From an uncultured Bacteroidales bacterium (GTDB taxonomy: Bacteria; Bacteroidota; Bacteroidia; Bacteroidales; Bacteroidaceae): DNA of 64,000 bases. Shown one piece after another: positions 48,785-58,016 of this stretch. The translations under genes and the position numbers were made by a program. Positions within the stretch are counted from its first letter, which is position 1; every line of letters starts with the position of its first letter. The notes beneath the pieces are model-generated. The model did no database searches. It was not told the DNA's origin and saw nothing but the letters and a program-made list of their open reading frames with translations. The stretch spans positions 1 to 64,000 of the forward strand of contig CACXXT010000031.1 in NCBI GenBank assembly GCA_902771725.1, written 5' to 3'.

Positions 48785-50131
48785 ATGTTTCCCGTCCTTC
48801 AACATCTCGGAATCGACGCACTGAATGCGATGCAGGAGGAGACCATTGCCGCCTATCGCCGCCACCGCCAGCTCGTACTCCTCTCGCCTACCGGCAGCGG
48901 CAAGACCCTGGCCTACCTGCTACCCCTCGTTGAGGAACTGCAGCGGTCGGCCGACGCGCCCTGGCCCGCAGCCCTCGTCCTCGTGCCCTCCCGCGAACTC
49001 GCTTCGCAGACCGTCGACGTCATCAAGGCGATGAAGTGCGGCCTGCGGGCAGTGGCCTGCTACGGCGGTCGGCCTGCTATGGACGAACACCGCGTGATAC
49101 GCGAGGTGCAACCGCAGATCCTGGTGGCCACTCCAGGTCGTGCTGCCGACCACCTGCGCAAGGAGAACTTCGACGGCACTGCCGTCCGAACCCTCATCAT
49201 CGACGAGTTCGACAAAAGTCTGGAACTCGGATTCCACGATGAGATGTCCGAGGTGATAGGCATGCTGCCGAACCTCCAGCGCCGTTTCCTCCTCTCGGCC
49301 ACGGATAGCCACCAGATACCGTCGTTCGTCGGCGCTGGCTTCCGGAAACTGGACTTCACGGATTCCCAGCCCGGTTCCCCTGCAGCTCAGGCAGATTCCG
49401 AACGGCTGACGCTTCACCTTGTCCGCTCGCCGGAGAAGGACAAGCTCCACACCCTTCGTGACCTGCTCTGCCATATCGGTGCCGAACCCTCCATGGTCTT
49501 CGTGAACTACCGCGAGAGTGTGGAGCGCGTGGCCGCTTATCTGCAGCAGGAAGGGTTCAGCGTCAGTGCCTTCCACGGAGGTCTGGAGCAGCGCGACCGT
49601 GAGCGGGCCCTCTACCGCTTTGCCGGAGGTTCAGCCCTGACCCTCGTCAGCACCGACCTCGCCGCCCGCGGACTGGATATAGACGACGTACGTCATATCA
49701 TTCACTACCACCTGCCGCTGAACGACGATGCCTTCACCCACCGCAACGGACGTACTGCCCGGTGGGACAGGGAAGGAGATGCGTGGGTCATTGTGGGGCC
49801 GGAGGAAGTCCTGCCGGATTATATGGCAGAGGCTTCGGCGCATGATACTTCCCTTCCTTCGGGCGAGGGGCAGGGGAGGGCGGCTGTTCCTAAGCCCCTC
49901 TGGACTACCCTCTACATCGGCAAAGGTCGCAAGGACAAAATCAACAAGGTGGACATCGTCGGCTTCCTCTCCAAGGTAGGTGGATTGCAGCGCCAGGAAC
50001 TGGGGCGGGTGGATATCGGAGATCATTGGGCCTTCGCCGCCGTGGCGCGCCAGCAGGCCGACGCGGTGCTGCGTCGCGTGCGCGGACAGATAATTAAAGG
50101 TGTCAAAACCCTCATAGAGAAAGCCCGATAA
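48785..50131 (+). CDS. DEAD-box RNA helicase with C-terminal DbpA-type domain
   Basis: A 448-residue ATP-dependent helicase. Motifs in order: Q-motif region NAMQEETI, LLSPTGSGKT (Walker A), VPSRELASQ, ATPGRAADHL, IIDEFDKSLELGF (motif II is DEFD rather than DEAD), LSATDSHQIP, VFVNYRESVERV, STDLAARGLDID and HRNGRTARWDREG. The C-terminal 75 residues (TLYIGKGRKDKINKVDIVGF) match the RNA-binding domain of DbpA, which targets 23S rRNA helix 92. Between core and tail lies LPSGEGQGRAAV, a palindromic-repeat insertion. Confidence 0.9.
   Translation: MFPVLQHLGIDALNAMQEETIAAYRRHRQLVLLSPTGSGKTLAYLLPLVEELQRSADAPWPAALVLVPSRELASQTVDVIKAMKCGLRAVACYGGRPAMDEHRVIREVQPQILVATPGRAADHLRKENFDGTAVRTLIIDEFDKSLELGFHDEMSEVIGMLPNLQRRFLLSATDSHQIPSFVGAGFRKLDFTDSQPGSPAAQADSERLTLHLVRSPEKDKLHTLRDLLCHIGAEPSMVFVNYRESVERVAAYLQQEGFSVSAFHGGLEQRDRERALYRFAGGSALTLVSTDLAARGLDIDDVRHIIHYHLPLNDDAFTHRNGRTARWDREGDAWVIVGPEEVLPDYMAEASAHDTSLPSGEGQGRAAVPKPLWTTLYIGKGRKDKINKVDIVGFLSKVGGLQRQELGRVDIGDHWAFAAVARQQADAVLRRVRGQIIKGVKTLIEKAR
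49846..49884 (+). repeat. palindromic repeat A, copy inside the helicase gene
   Basis: ACTTCCCTTCCTTCGGGCGA then GGGGCAGGGGAGGGCGGC, a diverged copy whose stem is weakened. Sense orientation and the same frame as the YigZ copy, read as TSLPSGEGQGRAA. Confidence 0.65.
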
Positions 50132-50182
50132 GTCAAACTTTAGCCATAAACACGACGGAAAAGAAAGAAAAAGCACATTTTA

Positions 50183-50214
50183 TTTGGCTGTGTGCCGAAA
50201 AAGGTGTATTTTCG
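50183..50214 (+). promoter_or_regulatory. promoter of the serC operon
   Basis: TTTG (50183-50186), 20 bases, TATTTTCG (50207-50214), one base off consensus. The leader to the ATG at 50288 is about 68 bases. Confidence 0.55.
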
Positions 50215-50287
50215 CGGCAGAAAGCAGGACTTCTCCTCCTTAGATAATACTATTCACGAACTTTATAACTCATAAACACCAACTGTT

Positions 50288-51355
50288 ATGAAAAAGTACA
50301 ATTTCAACGCAGGTCCTTCCAAGCTTCCCCGCGAAGTGATGGAGGCCACTGCTGCTGCATGCCTCGATTTCGAGGGCAGCGGGCTCTCCCTGATGGAAAT
50401 GAGTCATCGTGCCAAGAACTTCCAGCCCGTCGTAGATGAGGCCGTGGCTCTGTTCAAGGAGCTGCTGGACATCCCCGAGGGCTACAGCGTCATCTTCCTC
50501 GGAGGAGGTGCCAGCCTGCAGTTCTGTATGGTGCCCTACAACTTCCTCGAGAAGAAGGCTGCTTACCTCAACACGGGTGTCTGGGCTACGAAGGCCGAGA
50601 AGGAAGCCAAGCTCTTCGGCGAAGTCGTGGAGGTCGCTTCCAGTAAGGACAAGAACTTCACCTACATTCCCAAGAACTTCACCATCCCCACCGATGCAGA
50701 CTACTTCCACATCACCTCGAACAACACCATCTACGGCACCGAAATCCTCACGGACTTCGACAGCCCCGTGCCCATGATTGCCGATATGAGTTCGGATATC
50801 TTCTCCCGTCCCATCGACGTGAGCAAGTATGGCATGATCTACGGCGGTGCACAGAAGAACCTGTCCATGGCAGGCGTGACCTTCTGCATCATCAAGGAAG
50901 ACCTCGTCGGCAAGGTCAGCCGCGCTATCCCCACGATGCTCAACTACCAGACTCACATCAGCAAGGGCAGTATGTTCAACACACCTCCTACTGTGCCCAT
51001 CTACTGCGCTCTGCAGAACCTCAAGTGGATCAAGAAGCAGGGCGGCGTGGCTGCCATGGAGAAGATGGCCATCCAGCGCGCAGAAATCGTCTACGGCGAA
51101 ATCGACCGCAACAAGCTCTTCGTAGGCACTGCTCAGGAGGACAGCCGTTCACGCATGAACATCACCTTCGTCCTCAAGCCCGAGTACCAGGAGCTGCAGG
51201 ATGAGTTCATGGCATTCGCCACCAGCAAGGGCATGGTCGGCGTCAAGGGACACCGCGACGTCGGCGGATTCCGCGCCAGCTGCTACAACGCCATGGACCT
51301 CGAGGGCGTCAATGCACTCGTGGCTTGCATGAAGGAATTCGAGGCAATGCACTAA
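50288..51355 (+). CDS. serC: phosphoserine aminotransferase
   Basis: A 355-residue PLP enzyme converting 3-phosphohydroxypyruvate and glutamate to phosphoserine and 2-oxoglutarate. [15 protein letters not shown] at the N-terminus, [16 protein letters not shown], the PLP-Lys region [15 protein letters not shown] and [16 protein letters not shown] at the end are all family hallmarks. First gene of serC-serA-DUF1015, a conserved Bacteroidales arrangement. Confidence 0.97.
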   Translation: MKKYNFNAGPSKLPREVMEATAAACLDFEGSGLSLMEMSHRAKNFQPVVDEAVALFKELLDIPEGYSVIFLGGGASLQFCMVPYNFLEKKAAYLNTGVWATKAEKEAKLFGEVVEVASSKDKNFTYIPKNFTIPTDADYFHITSNNTIYGTEILTDFDSPVPMIADMSSDIFSRPIDVSKYGMIYGGAQKNLSMAGVTFCIIKEDLVGKVSRAIPTMLNYQTHISKGSMFNTPPTVPIYCALQNLKWIKKQGGVAAMEKMAIQRAEIVYGEIDRNKLFVGTAQEDSRSRMNITFVLKPEYQELQDEFMAFATSKGMVGVKGHRDVGGFRASCYNAMDLEGVNALVACMKEFEAMH

Positions 51356-51363
51356 AGACCCGC

Positions 51364-51401
51364 CCCTCACTCCCCCTTCTAGGGGGTGGAGGGTGGTCAC
51401 C
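51364..51401 (+). repeat. palindromic repeat A, serC-serA spacer copy 1
   Basis: CTCACTCCCCCTTCTAGGGG followed by GTGGAGGGTGGTCACC. The CCCCC/GGGGG stem has a TTCTA loop. Same orientation as the genes, 9 bases after the serC stop. Confidence 0.7.
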
Positions 51402-51474
51402 TTCAAGAATTATATTTATTTAAGCCAACCCTTTAATTTAAATCCCCAATAACCGCAAGTAGAAGGTCATTCTA

Positions 51475-51511
51475 CTCTCCCCCTGCAAGGGGAGCGGGGA
51501 GGGGGTCCGAC
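51475..51511 (+). repeat. palindromic repeat A, copy abutting the serA start
   Basis: CTCTCCCCCTGCAAGGGGAG then CGGGGAGGGGGTCCGAC. CTCCCC (51477-51482) pairs with GGGGAG (51489-51494). The element ends at the base before the serA ATG, so it supplies the whole proximal leader. Confidence 0.75.
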
Positions 51512-52432
51512 ATGATGAAAGTTTTAATTGCAACCGAGAAGCCCTTCAGCGGCGTGGCCGTGAAGGGTATCAAGGAGGTCTTCGACGCCGCCGGCTACGA
51601 GACCGTCCTGCTGGAGAAATATACTGAGAAGGCTCAGCTCCTGGAGGCTGTGGCCGACGTAGATGCACTCATCATCCGTTCCGACAAGGTCGACGCCGAG
51701 GTGCTGGAGGCTGCCAAGCAGCTGAAGATCGTCGTGCGTGCCGGTGCCGGCTACGACAACATCGACCTCGAAGCCGCCACAGCCCACAAGGTGGTGGCCA
51801 TGAACACCCCCGGCCAGAACGCCAATAGCGTGGCAGAGTTGGTCTTTGGACTCCTCGTCTTCGCCAAGCGTAACTTCTTCAACGGCACCAGCGGTACCGA
51901 GCTGAAGGGCAAGCGCCTGGGTATTCTCGCCTTCGGCAACGTAGGGCGCAACGTAGCCCGCATCGCCAAGGGATTCGATATGCAGGTATTGGCCTACGAC
52001 GCCTACTGCCCCGCTGAGATCATCGAGGCTGCCGGCGTGAAGGCCGTGGCATCGCAGGACGAGCTCTTCGAGCAGAGCGACATCGTCAGCCTTCACATCC
52101 CCGCCACTGCCGAGACGCGTCAGAGCATCAACAAGGCGCTCGTCGCCAAGCTTCCCAAGGGCGGTATCCTCGTGAACACCGCACGCAAGGAGGTCATCAA
52201 CGAGCCCGAGCTCCTGGAGCTGCTGGCAGAGCGCGAGGACCTGAAGTATGTCACGGACATCAAGCCCGATGCCGATGCCGACTTCGCCCGCTTCGAAGGC
52301 CGCTACTTCACCACACCCAAAAAGATGGGTGCACAGACCGCCGAGGCTAACGTCAACGCAGGTATCGCCGCCGCCCACCAGATCGTCGGTTTCCTCGAGC
52401 AGGGAATCACGAAGTTCCAGGTGAACAAGTAG
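51512..52432 (+). CDS. serA: D-3-phosphoglycerate dehydrogenase, short form
   Basis: A 306-residue enzyme of the first serine-synthesis step; there is no C-terminal ACT domain, so it is the short class. VRAGAGYDNIDLEAA, the NAD motif LGILAFGNVGRNVARIA and NTARKEVINEPEL are conserved. Where most members have the catalytic His in 'TPHxGA', this has FTTPKKMGAQTAEAN with Lys, a known variant of the family that I recall from Bacteroides and Entamoeba. Two ATGs in a row open the gene, immediately after a repeat element. Confidence 0.93.
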   Translation: MMKVLIATEKPFSGVAVKGIKEVFDAAGYETVLLEKYTEKAQLLEAVADVDALIIRSDKVDAEVLEAAKQLKIVVRAGAGYDNIDLEAATAHKVVAMNTPGQNANSVAELVFGLLVFAKRNFFNGTSGTELKGKRLGILAFGNVGRNVARIAKGFDMQVLAYDAYCPAEIIEAAGVKAVASQDELFEQSDIVSLHIPATAETRQSINKALVAKLPKGGILVNTARKEVINEPELLELLAEREDLKYVTDIKPDADADFARFEGRYFTTPKKMGAQTAEANVNAGIAAAHQIVGFLEQGITKFQVNK

Positions 52433-52499
52433 CGAAATTTAAAGATTTAAATCTTCAAGGTATCCAATCCTTAAATCATTAAATCCTTAAATATACTAA
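52433..52499 (+). repeat. short-period AT-rich leader of the DUF1015 gene
   Basis: TTAAATC variants recur with a 9-11 base period (CCTTAAATCATTAAATCC and others) directly before the ATG at 52500. Confidence 0.7.
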
Positions 52500-53676
52500 A
52501 TGGCTAAGATTAAACCTTTCAAGGGCTTGCGCCCACCTAAAGACCTTGTAGAACAAGTGGAGAGCCGCCCCTACGACGTCCTCGAGAGCGAAGAGGCACG
52601 CGCAGAGGCTGGCGACAACGAGAAGTCGCTCTACCACATCATCAAACCTGAAATCAACTTCCCCGAGGGTACCAGCGAGTACGACCCGCGCGTCTACGAG
52701 GAAGCAGCACGACAGTTCCAGCTGTTCCAGGACAAGGGATGGCTCGTGCAGGACAAGGATGAGCACTACTACATCTACGCTCAGACGATGAACGGCAAGA
52801 CCCAGTTCGGACTGGTGATTGGCGCTTACGTCGACGACTACATGAACGGCGTTATCAAGAAGCACGAACTGACGCGCCGCGACAAGGAAGAAGGCCGCAT
52901 GAAGCACGTTCGCGTGAACAACGCCAATATGGAGCCCGTCTTCTTTGCCCATCGCCCCCATCGATGGCTTCCGCCATCAGTTCTGGGTGGTCAGCGATGC
53001 CGCTGATATCGCCACCATCACCGAGGAGTTCCGCAAGATGCCGGCGCTCTACATCGCCGACGGACACCACCGCTCCGCCGCTGCCGCCCTCGTGGGCGCA
53101 GAGAAGGCACGTCAGAACCCCAACCACCGCGGCGACGAGGAGTACAACTACTTCATGGCTGTGGCCTTCCAGGCTTCGCAGCTCACCATCCTCGACTACA
53201 ACCGCGTCCTCAAGGACCTCAACGGACTCACCTCCGAGCAGTTCCTCGATGCCATCCGCAAGAACTTCACCGTGGAGGACAAGGGCACAGAGATATACAA
53301 ACCCACCCGCCTGCATGAGTTCTCACTCTACCTCGACGGCCACTGGTTTGCACTGAACGCCAAGCCTGGCACCTACGACGAGAACGACCCCATCGGCGTA
53401 CTCGACGTGGACATCTCCTCCCGCCTCATCCTTGAGGACATCCTGCAGCTGGGCGACCTGCGCAGCAGCAAACGCATTGACTTCGTAGGCGGGCTGCGTG
53501 GACTCGGAGAACTCAAGCGCCGTGTGGACAGCGGTGAGATGCGTGCTGCACTCGCTCTCTTCCCCGTCAGCATGCAGCAGATCATGGACATCGCCGACAG
53601 CGGCAAGATCATGCCTCCCAAAGCCACCTGGTTCGAGCCCAAACTGAGGTCTGGGTTGGTAGTCCACAAGCTTTAG
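52500..53676 (+). pseudogene. DUF1015 family protein, split by a deletion with frameshift
   Basis: The first part (from MAKIKPFKGLRPPKDL to NANMEPVFFA, about 150 residues) is read in one frame. The second (PIDGFRHQFWVVSDAADI to LVVHKL, about 240 residues, with the hallmark YIADGHHRSAAA) is in the next. At the joint (about 52949-52960) the text reads GCCCATCGCCCCCATCGATG. From memory of the family about 25 residues are missing between the two parts, so this looks like a deletion between short GCCC(C)ATC repeats that also shifted frame, not a single-base error. DUF1015 follows serC-serA in many Bacteroidales; its function is unknown. Confidence 0.8.
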
Positions 53677-53680
53677 CCCC

Positions 53681-53718
53681 CCTCCTCACTCCCCCTTGTA
53701 GGGGGAGGGTGATTACCG
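53681..53718 (+). repeat. palindromic repeat A, copy after the DUF1015 gene
   Basis: CTCCCCCT (53689-53696) pairs perfectly with AGGGGGAG (53700-53707) around TGT, followed by GGTGATTACC. Same orientation as the genes. The tail resembles that of the copy at 51364. Confidence 0.8.
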
Positions 53719-53751
53719 ATCAAGAGAATACACAAATCAGCATTATTTGTT

Positions 53752-54420
53752 TTGAGTCAGCCTTCTTCCTCTATAGAATCTGCTCCCCTCCCTACAAGGG
53801 AGGGGCAGGGGAGAGGGTCTGATTCCTACCTGACCATCGCATCCCCTTCCTCGGGGCAATATACGGAAAAGCGAAGCAAGTTCCTGGCCTTCGCTTTTCC
53901 GGTTTCTACTGTTGAGGAAATCAAGGCGCTGCTGGAGGAGTATCAGAAGAAATACTACGATGCGCGCCATGTCTGCTATTCGTATATGCTTGGCCACGAA
54001 CGACTTGTCTTTCGTGCCAACGACAATGGCGAGCCCAGCGGCACGGCAGGCAAACCTATTCTCGGGCAAATCAACTCCAATGAACTGACGGACATCCTCA
54101 TCATCGTTGTCCGCTATTTCGGAGGCGTCAAGCTGGGCACCAGCGGACTCATTCAGGCCTACAAGGCGGCTGCCGCCGAGGCCATCGCCGCCGCCACTAT
54201 CATCGAGAAGACCGTGGACCTCCAGCTCACCATCTCCTTCGAGTACACACTGATGAACCAGGTCATGCGGGTTGTCAAGGAGGAGGACCCCGCTATCGTC
54301 TCGCAGTCGTTCGACAACGACTGCCAGATGACCCTCTCCATCCGTGCTTCCCTCATGCCCCGACTGCGTCAGCGCCTGAAGAAAGTGGACGGAGTGATCA
54401 TCGAACCGTCGAATTCATAA
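53752..54420 (+). CDS. YigZ/IMPACT family protein
   Basis: A 222-residue protein of the conserved YigZ/IMPACT family, tied to translation control; the bacterial role is not settled. Core motifs: EKRSKFLAFAFPVSTVEE, ARHVCYSYMLG, NDNGEPSGTAGKPIL, VVRYFGGVKLGTSGLIQAY. The family usually starts just before 'DTYxTI'; here SDSYLTIASPS is preceded by PLPTREGQGRG from a palindromic repeat. The only start codon in frame is TTG at 53752, and there is no ATG before the conserved core, so the insertion has probably displaced the native start. Confidence 0.85.
   Translation: MSQPSSSIESAPLPTREGQGRGSDSYLTIASPSSGQYTEKRSKFLAFAFPVSTVEEIKALLEEYQKKYYDARHVCYSYMLGHERLVFRANDNGEPSGTAGKPILGQINSNELTDILIIVVRYFGGVKLGTSGLIQAYKAAAAEAIAAATIIEKTVDLQLTISFEYTLMNQVMRVVKEEDPAIVSQSFDNDCQMTLSIRASLMPRLRQRLKKVDGVIIEPSNS
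53782..53821 (+). repeat. palindromic repeat A, copy in the YigZ N-terminus (best preserved)
   Basis: CCCCTCCCT (53785-53793) pairs perfectly with AGGGAGGGG (53797-53805) around ACA, followed by CAGGGGAGAGGGTC. Sense and in frame, read as APLPTREGQGRGS. Confidence 0.85.
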
Positions 54421-54456
54421 ATCCTAGTTGGTCATTAGAAGTGGCCACGAAAGGGC

Positions 54457-54525
54457 AGCCAGCAAGGCAGCGCCCTGAAAGGGCAGACGGAGACTAGACC
54501 CCGTCGGGGCGCTTCCTTGCCGGCT
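54457..54525. terminator. bidirectional stem-loop between yigZ and the DUF4270 gene
   Basis: A 19-bp stem (54457-54475 with 54507-54525, two mismatches) encloses two smaller hairpins (GCCCTGAAAGGGC; CCCCGTCGGGG). It fills the gap between convergent genes. Confidence 0.6.
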
Positions 54526-54530
54526 GACGG

Positions 54531-55958
54531 CTACCTCTTGTAACTGCTGTATATCACCTGAATACTCAGCGGCTTGGAACCACCCACCAGTCGTGCACTG
54601 GTGAGCGAGAAGTTGTGCGTCACACTCGTCTGCGAGGTGGTGCCCTGATTGGACGTGTTGGTGGTGATAACCACCGGTGTGAGCACCACCTTGTTCCAGT
54701 CCGGATGAGCGTCGTTCCACTGCTGCGAGGTCAGCCCGTAGCGCTTCATGCCGTTCAGCTTCTCCTGATGCAACGTCGAAATCAGCACCGAGAGGTTGGT
54801 GAAAGTGTAGTTGTTGTAGTTCGCGTCGAAGTAAGTGGTGTAGCTCGTCAGGCCGTCCGCCACCTGGCGGTTACGGAAGAAGGCATTCAGGGCCTGCTTG
54901 CGCACCATCAGCAGCGACTGCGGCATCGGCAGCACGTTCTCGTCCTGCGAGGAGCTGTTCAGGCGCGTCAGGATCAGGCGTGCGCGGTTGATGGAGTCGC
55001 CCTCGTGGTTGAGGAAGATTTCGTCCACGGGCAGCGTCACCTCCGTGGCGATACCGGCGGGGGATTTCAGATACGTGTAGGGCAGGGTGGGATCTAGCAG
55101 AGCTTCCAGGCCGTCGTTCTGGATGCGTGTGCTCTGGATCACCTCGGGTGTGGCAGAGAAGCGCGAGACGGCCTCGTAGATTGTGTCCTTCTCCGCATCG
55201 CGGTAGCGGAAATAAACATTCATCGCTGCCACGTCCAGTTCCAACATCGTTCCTCTGCCGCTATGGAGCTTGAAGTAGAGACCCGGGCAGACGTGATGAA
55301 TGAACTGCCAGGAGTTCATGAACCACTCGGGGTGCTCGTGGGCGGCACGCAGGATGCGGGTGCCGAAGCTCTGGGGCAGGCGCACACGTACGTTATCATA
55401 ATGATTGGAGCTGGTGCGCTCGGCGTCCGGCAACGTGTAGTCCGCCGACGTGAAAGTCTTCGAGCACAGCGGTGTGGCGCCCTCGGGGAGGTAGTCGTCG
55501 ATATTGATGTCGGAGTAGTAGGTCTGGTCTTCCCGCAGGATGTGGTTCGGGTCGAGTTCGTAGACCTGGATCTTCATCGGGTTTGTGGCAGAGCCGTAGT
55601 AGTTGGAGTAGTAGATACGTACGTCCACGGAGTCCGCCTCCAGCTCGCCGTTGGCATTCTTGATGATGCGCTCGTAGGCGGGCAGCGAGTAGTTCTCGAT
55701 GGTGTAGAACTGCGAGAGGAATTCAGCGCGTACGCTGGTATTCGTCTCGGGGTCATAGACTTCTCCCAGGTAGCTCTTGGTGCTGTTGGCGACCACGGAA
55801 TCGAGGAGGACGGAGCGTGAGTGGAGGTCGTAGGCACTTTCCGACGACGTGATGATGTCCGCCCAGTCGGTGATTCCCACGGACCCCGAATCTTCATCGC
55901 AACCAGTGCACACGGCTGCGAGTATCGTGCAAGCCATAAAGGCTGTTCTGTAGTTCAT
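54531..55958 (-). CDS. DUF4270 family lipoprotein
   Basis: A 475-residue lipoprotein (signal ending AAVCTGC, Cys20) of the Bacteroidetes DUF4270 family, recognised by TKSYLGEVYDPETNTSVRAEF near the start, VDVRIYYSNYYGSATNPMKI, and the C-terminal strand SIQVIYSSYKR. It is the usual gene after the short glycogen synthase in Bacteroidales. An envelope or glycan-linked role is inferred only from location. Confidence 0.82.
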   Translation of the reverse strand: MNYRTAFMACTILAAVCTGCDEDSGSVGITDWADIITSSESAYDLHSRSVLLDSVVANSTKSYLGEVYDPETNTSVRAEFLSQFYTIENYSLPAYERIIKNANGELEADSVDVRIYYSNYYGSATNPMKIQVYELDPNHILREDQTYYSDINIDDYLPEGATPLCSKTFTSADYTLPDAERTSSNHYDNVRVRLPQSFGTRILRAAHEHPEWFMNSWQFIHHVCPGLYFKLHSGRGTMLELDVAAMNVYFRYRDAEKDTIYEAVSRFSATPEVIQSTRIQNDGLEALLDPTLPYTYLKSPAGIATEVTLPVDEIFLNHEGDSINRARLILTRLNSSSQDENVLPMPQSLLMVRKQALNAFFRNRQVADGLTSYTTYFDANYNNYTFTNLSVLISTLHQEKLNGMKRYGLTSQQWNDAHPDWNKVVLTPVVITTNTSNQGTTSQTSVTHNFSLTSARLVGGSKPLSIQVIYSSYKR

Positions 55959-56085
55959 CTTCTTATTCGTTCTTTAATCGTTATCTCGAATTAAATCTTT
56001 ATTTTCTTATTTTCTAATTTTCTTATTATCTTAATATCTTAATTCTTTAATTTTTATAATCTTATAATTTTATAATCTTATAATT
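55959..56085 (-). repeat. AT-rich short-period leader of the DUF4270 gene
   Basis: TCTTATTTTCTTAT, TCTTATAATTTTATAATCTT and similar units, period about 9-12, fill the whole spacer between the glycogen synthase stop and the DUF4270 start. Confidence 0.7.
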
Positions 56086-56934
56086 TTAAAAATCCTTCGC
56101 CGGCTCCTCGACCTTACCCTCGCTCCACACCGAGTCAAAGAAATTGACCACGTCGGTGCCATTGCTGCGGTCGGTGATGTCCACGGGTCCGAATACGGGC
56201 AGTCCGTGCTCTTCGGCGTAGCGGTGCAGCTCTTCGTTGTAGGTGCCGGGGGTGAACATCACTCCGTCCGAATAGTCCAGTGCCAGGTGGTAGAGATCCA
56301 TCATGGAGAGGTTCTTCGGATAGGGTTTCAACTCGTCGCCGCTCATATTCTTGAAGATGATGTTCGCCTGGAACTGGTCTGTGGTCAGCAGCTTCAGTTC
56401 CTCGCCGCCGGGGGTGAAGATGATGCGGCTGTCGCGGAACGAGGGTTCCTCGCGGTAGCATGTCTTGATGAACAGCGGGGCGATGGTGGAAATCCATCCC
56501 TGGCAGTGGATGATGTCCGGCACCCAGCGCAGCTTCTTCACCGTCTCCAGCACGCCGCGCGCGTAGAAGATGGCACGTTCGCCGTTGTCCGGGTATTCCA
56601 CACCCTCCTCGTCGCAAGCCTCCAGGCGCTTCATGAAGTAGTCGTCGTTGTCGATGAAGTACACCTGCATGCGTGCCGAGGGGATGGAGGCCACCTTCAG
56701 GATCAGCAGATGGTCCGTGCCGTCGATGATCAGGTTCATGCCCGAAAGTCGGATTACTTCATGCAACTGGCTGCGGCGTTCGTTGATGGCTCCCCATTTG
56801 GGCATGAAGGTGCGTATCTCGCGTCCCTTTTCCTGAACGAACTGCGGAACCCTGCGACCGAGCAGTGAGAGTTCTGCTTCGTCGATGTAGGGGAAAATTT
56901 CTTGTGTGATAAAAAGGACTTTCTTCGTCTTCAT
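56086..56934 (-). CDS. glycogen/starch synthase, short Bacteroidales form
   Basis: A 282-residue protein matching only the N-terminal (GT5) half of glycogen synthases: KVLFITQEIFPYIDEAE replaces the usual K-x-G-G-L motif, then RTFMPKWGAINERR, DIIHCQGWISTIAPLF, FTPGGEELKLL and DGVMFTPGTYNEEL. Bacteroidales carry this short version as a rule; whether it alone is catalytic is unclear to me. It is divergent from panC. A second, GT4-type synthase candidate is in the operon at 62351. Confidence 0.85.
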   Translation of the reverse strand: MKTKKVLFITQEIFPYIDEAELSLLGRRVPQFVQEKGREIRTFMPKWGAINERRSQLHEVIRLSGMNLIIDGTDHLLILKVASIPSARMQVYFIDNDDYFMKRLEACDEEGVEYPDNGERAIFYARGVLETVKKLRWVPDIIHCQGWISTIAPLFIKTCYREEPSFRDSRIIFTPGGEELKLLTTDQFQANIIFKNMSGDELKPYPKNLSMMDLYHLALDYSDGVMFTPGTYNEELHRYAEEHGLPVFGPVDITDRSNGTDVVNFFDSVWSEGKVEEPAKDF

Positions 56935-56961
56935 GAGCGATGCGATGTTGTATTTTCAATG

Positions 56962-56994
56962 CAAAGATATATAAAAAAACTGGTAAAAAAGCAA
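56962..56994 (-). promoter_or_regulatory. promoter of the glycogen synthase gene
   Basis: Minus strand: TTGC from 56994, 22 bases, TATCTTTG at 56969-56962, with the ATG 27 bases downstream. Confidence 0.55.
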
Positions 56995-57132
56995 TAAAGA
57001 AGTGAAGAAAGTCATTAAAAGTACCTTTTTTTGCGATTTATTTGCATTTTCTCTTCTTTGTTTGACAAATTATGTGTTATTTTGCGCTGCTTTTCAGACA
57101 AAACACCGATAAATAGATACCAAAAACGTAAA

Positions 57133-57981
57133 ATGAAAGTAATAAACACCATTCAGGCACTTCGTGACGAACTGGCAGCCGCCCGTGCAGAGGGCAAGAC
57201 CGTGGGCCTCGTTCCCACGATGGGTGCACTCCACGAAGGCCACGCATCGCTGGTCCGACGCAGCGTGAAGGAAAACGACGTCACCGTCGTCAGTATATTT
57301 CTCAACCCCACACAGTTCAACGACAAGGGCGACCTTGAACGCTACCCTCGTACCCTCGAGGCTGACTGCGCCCTGCTGGAGCAGTGCCGTGCCACCATCG
57401 CCTTTGCCCCGTCTGTGGAGGAGATATATCCCGAACCGGACACACGCCAGTTCTCCTATCCTCCCACAGACACCGTCATGGAGGGAGCCCACCGCCCCGG
57501 ACATTTCAACGGCGTCTGCCAGGTAGTGTCCAAACTCTTCTCCTACGTGGAGCCCGACCGCGCTTACTTCGGCGAGAAGGACTTCCAGCAGATTGCCGTC
57601 ATCCGTAGGATGGTAGACGACCTCGGCTTCAAGCTGCAGATCGTGCCATGCCCCGTGGTGCGCGAGCGCAGCGGACTGGCCATGTCCAGCCGCAACACAC
57701 TGCTCACTCCCGAAGAGCGACGCGCAGCAGCGCGCATCTACAGCATCCTTGAGGAAAGCAAGGACTACGCCGTGGACCATGAACTCGAGGAGGTGCGGGA
57801 ACGAGCCATACGGCGCATCAATGAGGTCAGCGAACTCGAGGTGGAGTACTACAGCATCGTAGACGGAAACACTCTCGAGGACGTACACTCCTGGGACGAC
57901 TCCGACAGCATCGTAGGATGCATCACTGTCTACTGCGGACAGAAACCCATCCGCCTCATTGACCACATACGCTACAAGTAA
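57133..57981 (+). CDS. panC: pantothenate synthetase (pantoate-beta-alanine ligase)
   Basis: A 282-residue enzyme joining pantoate and beta-alanine with [18 protein letters not shown] holds the HIGH-type ATP motif, [12 protein letters not shown] binds pantoate, [16 protein letters not shown] and [13 protein letters not shown] are conserved. The ATG at 57133 precedes [14 protein letters not shown]; the frame is open further upstream but non-coding in style. panD follows 35 bases later. Confidence 0.96.
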   Translation: MKVINTIQALRDELAAARAEGKTVGLVPTMGALHEGHASLVRRSVKENDVTVVSIFLNPTQFNDKGDLERYPRTLEADCALLEQCRATIAFAPSVEEIYPEPDTRQFSYPPTDTVMEGAHRPGHFNGVCQVVSKLFSYVEPDRAYFGEKDFQQIAVIRRMVDDLGFKLQIVPCPVVRERSGLAMSSRNTLLTPEERRAAARIYSILEESKDYAVDHELEEVRERAIRRINEVSELEVEYYSIVDGNTLEDVHSWDDSDSIVGCITVYCGQKPIRLIDHIRYK

Positions 57982-58016
57982 TCGCAGTTATCCAACGGCT
58001 TCAATATGCAACAACC

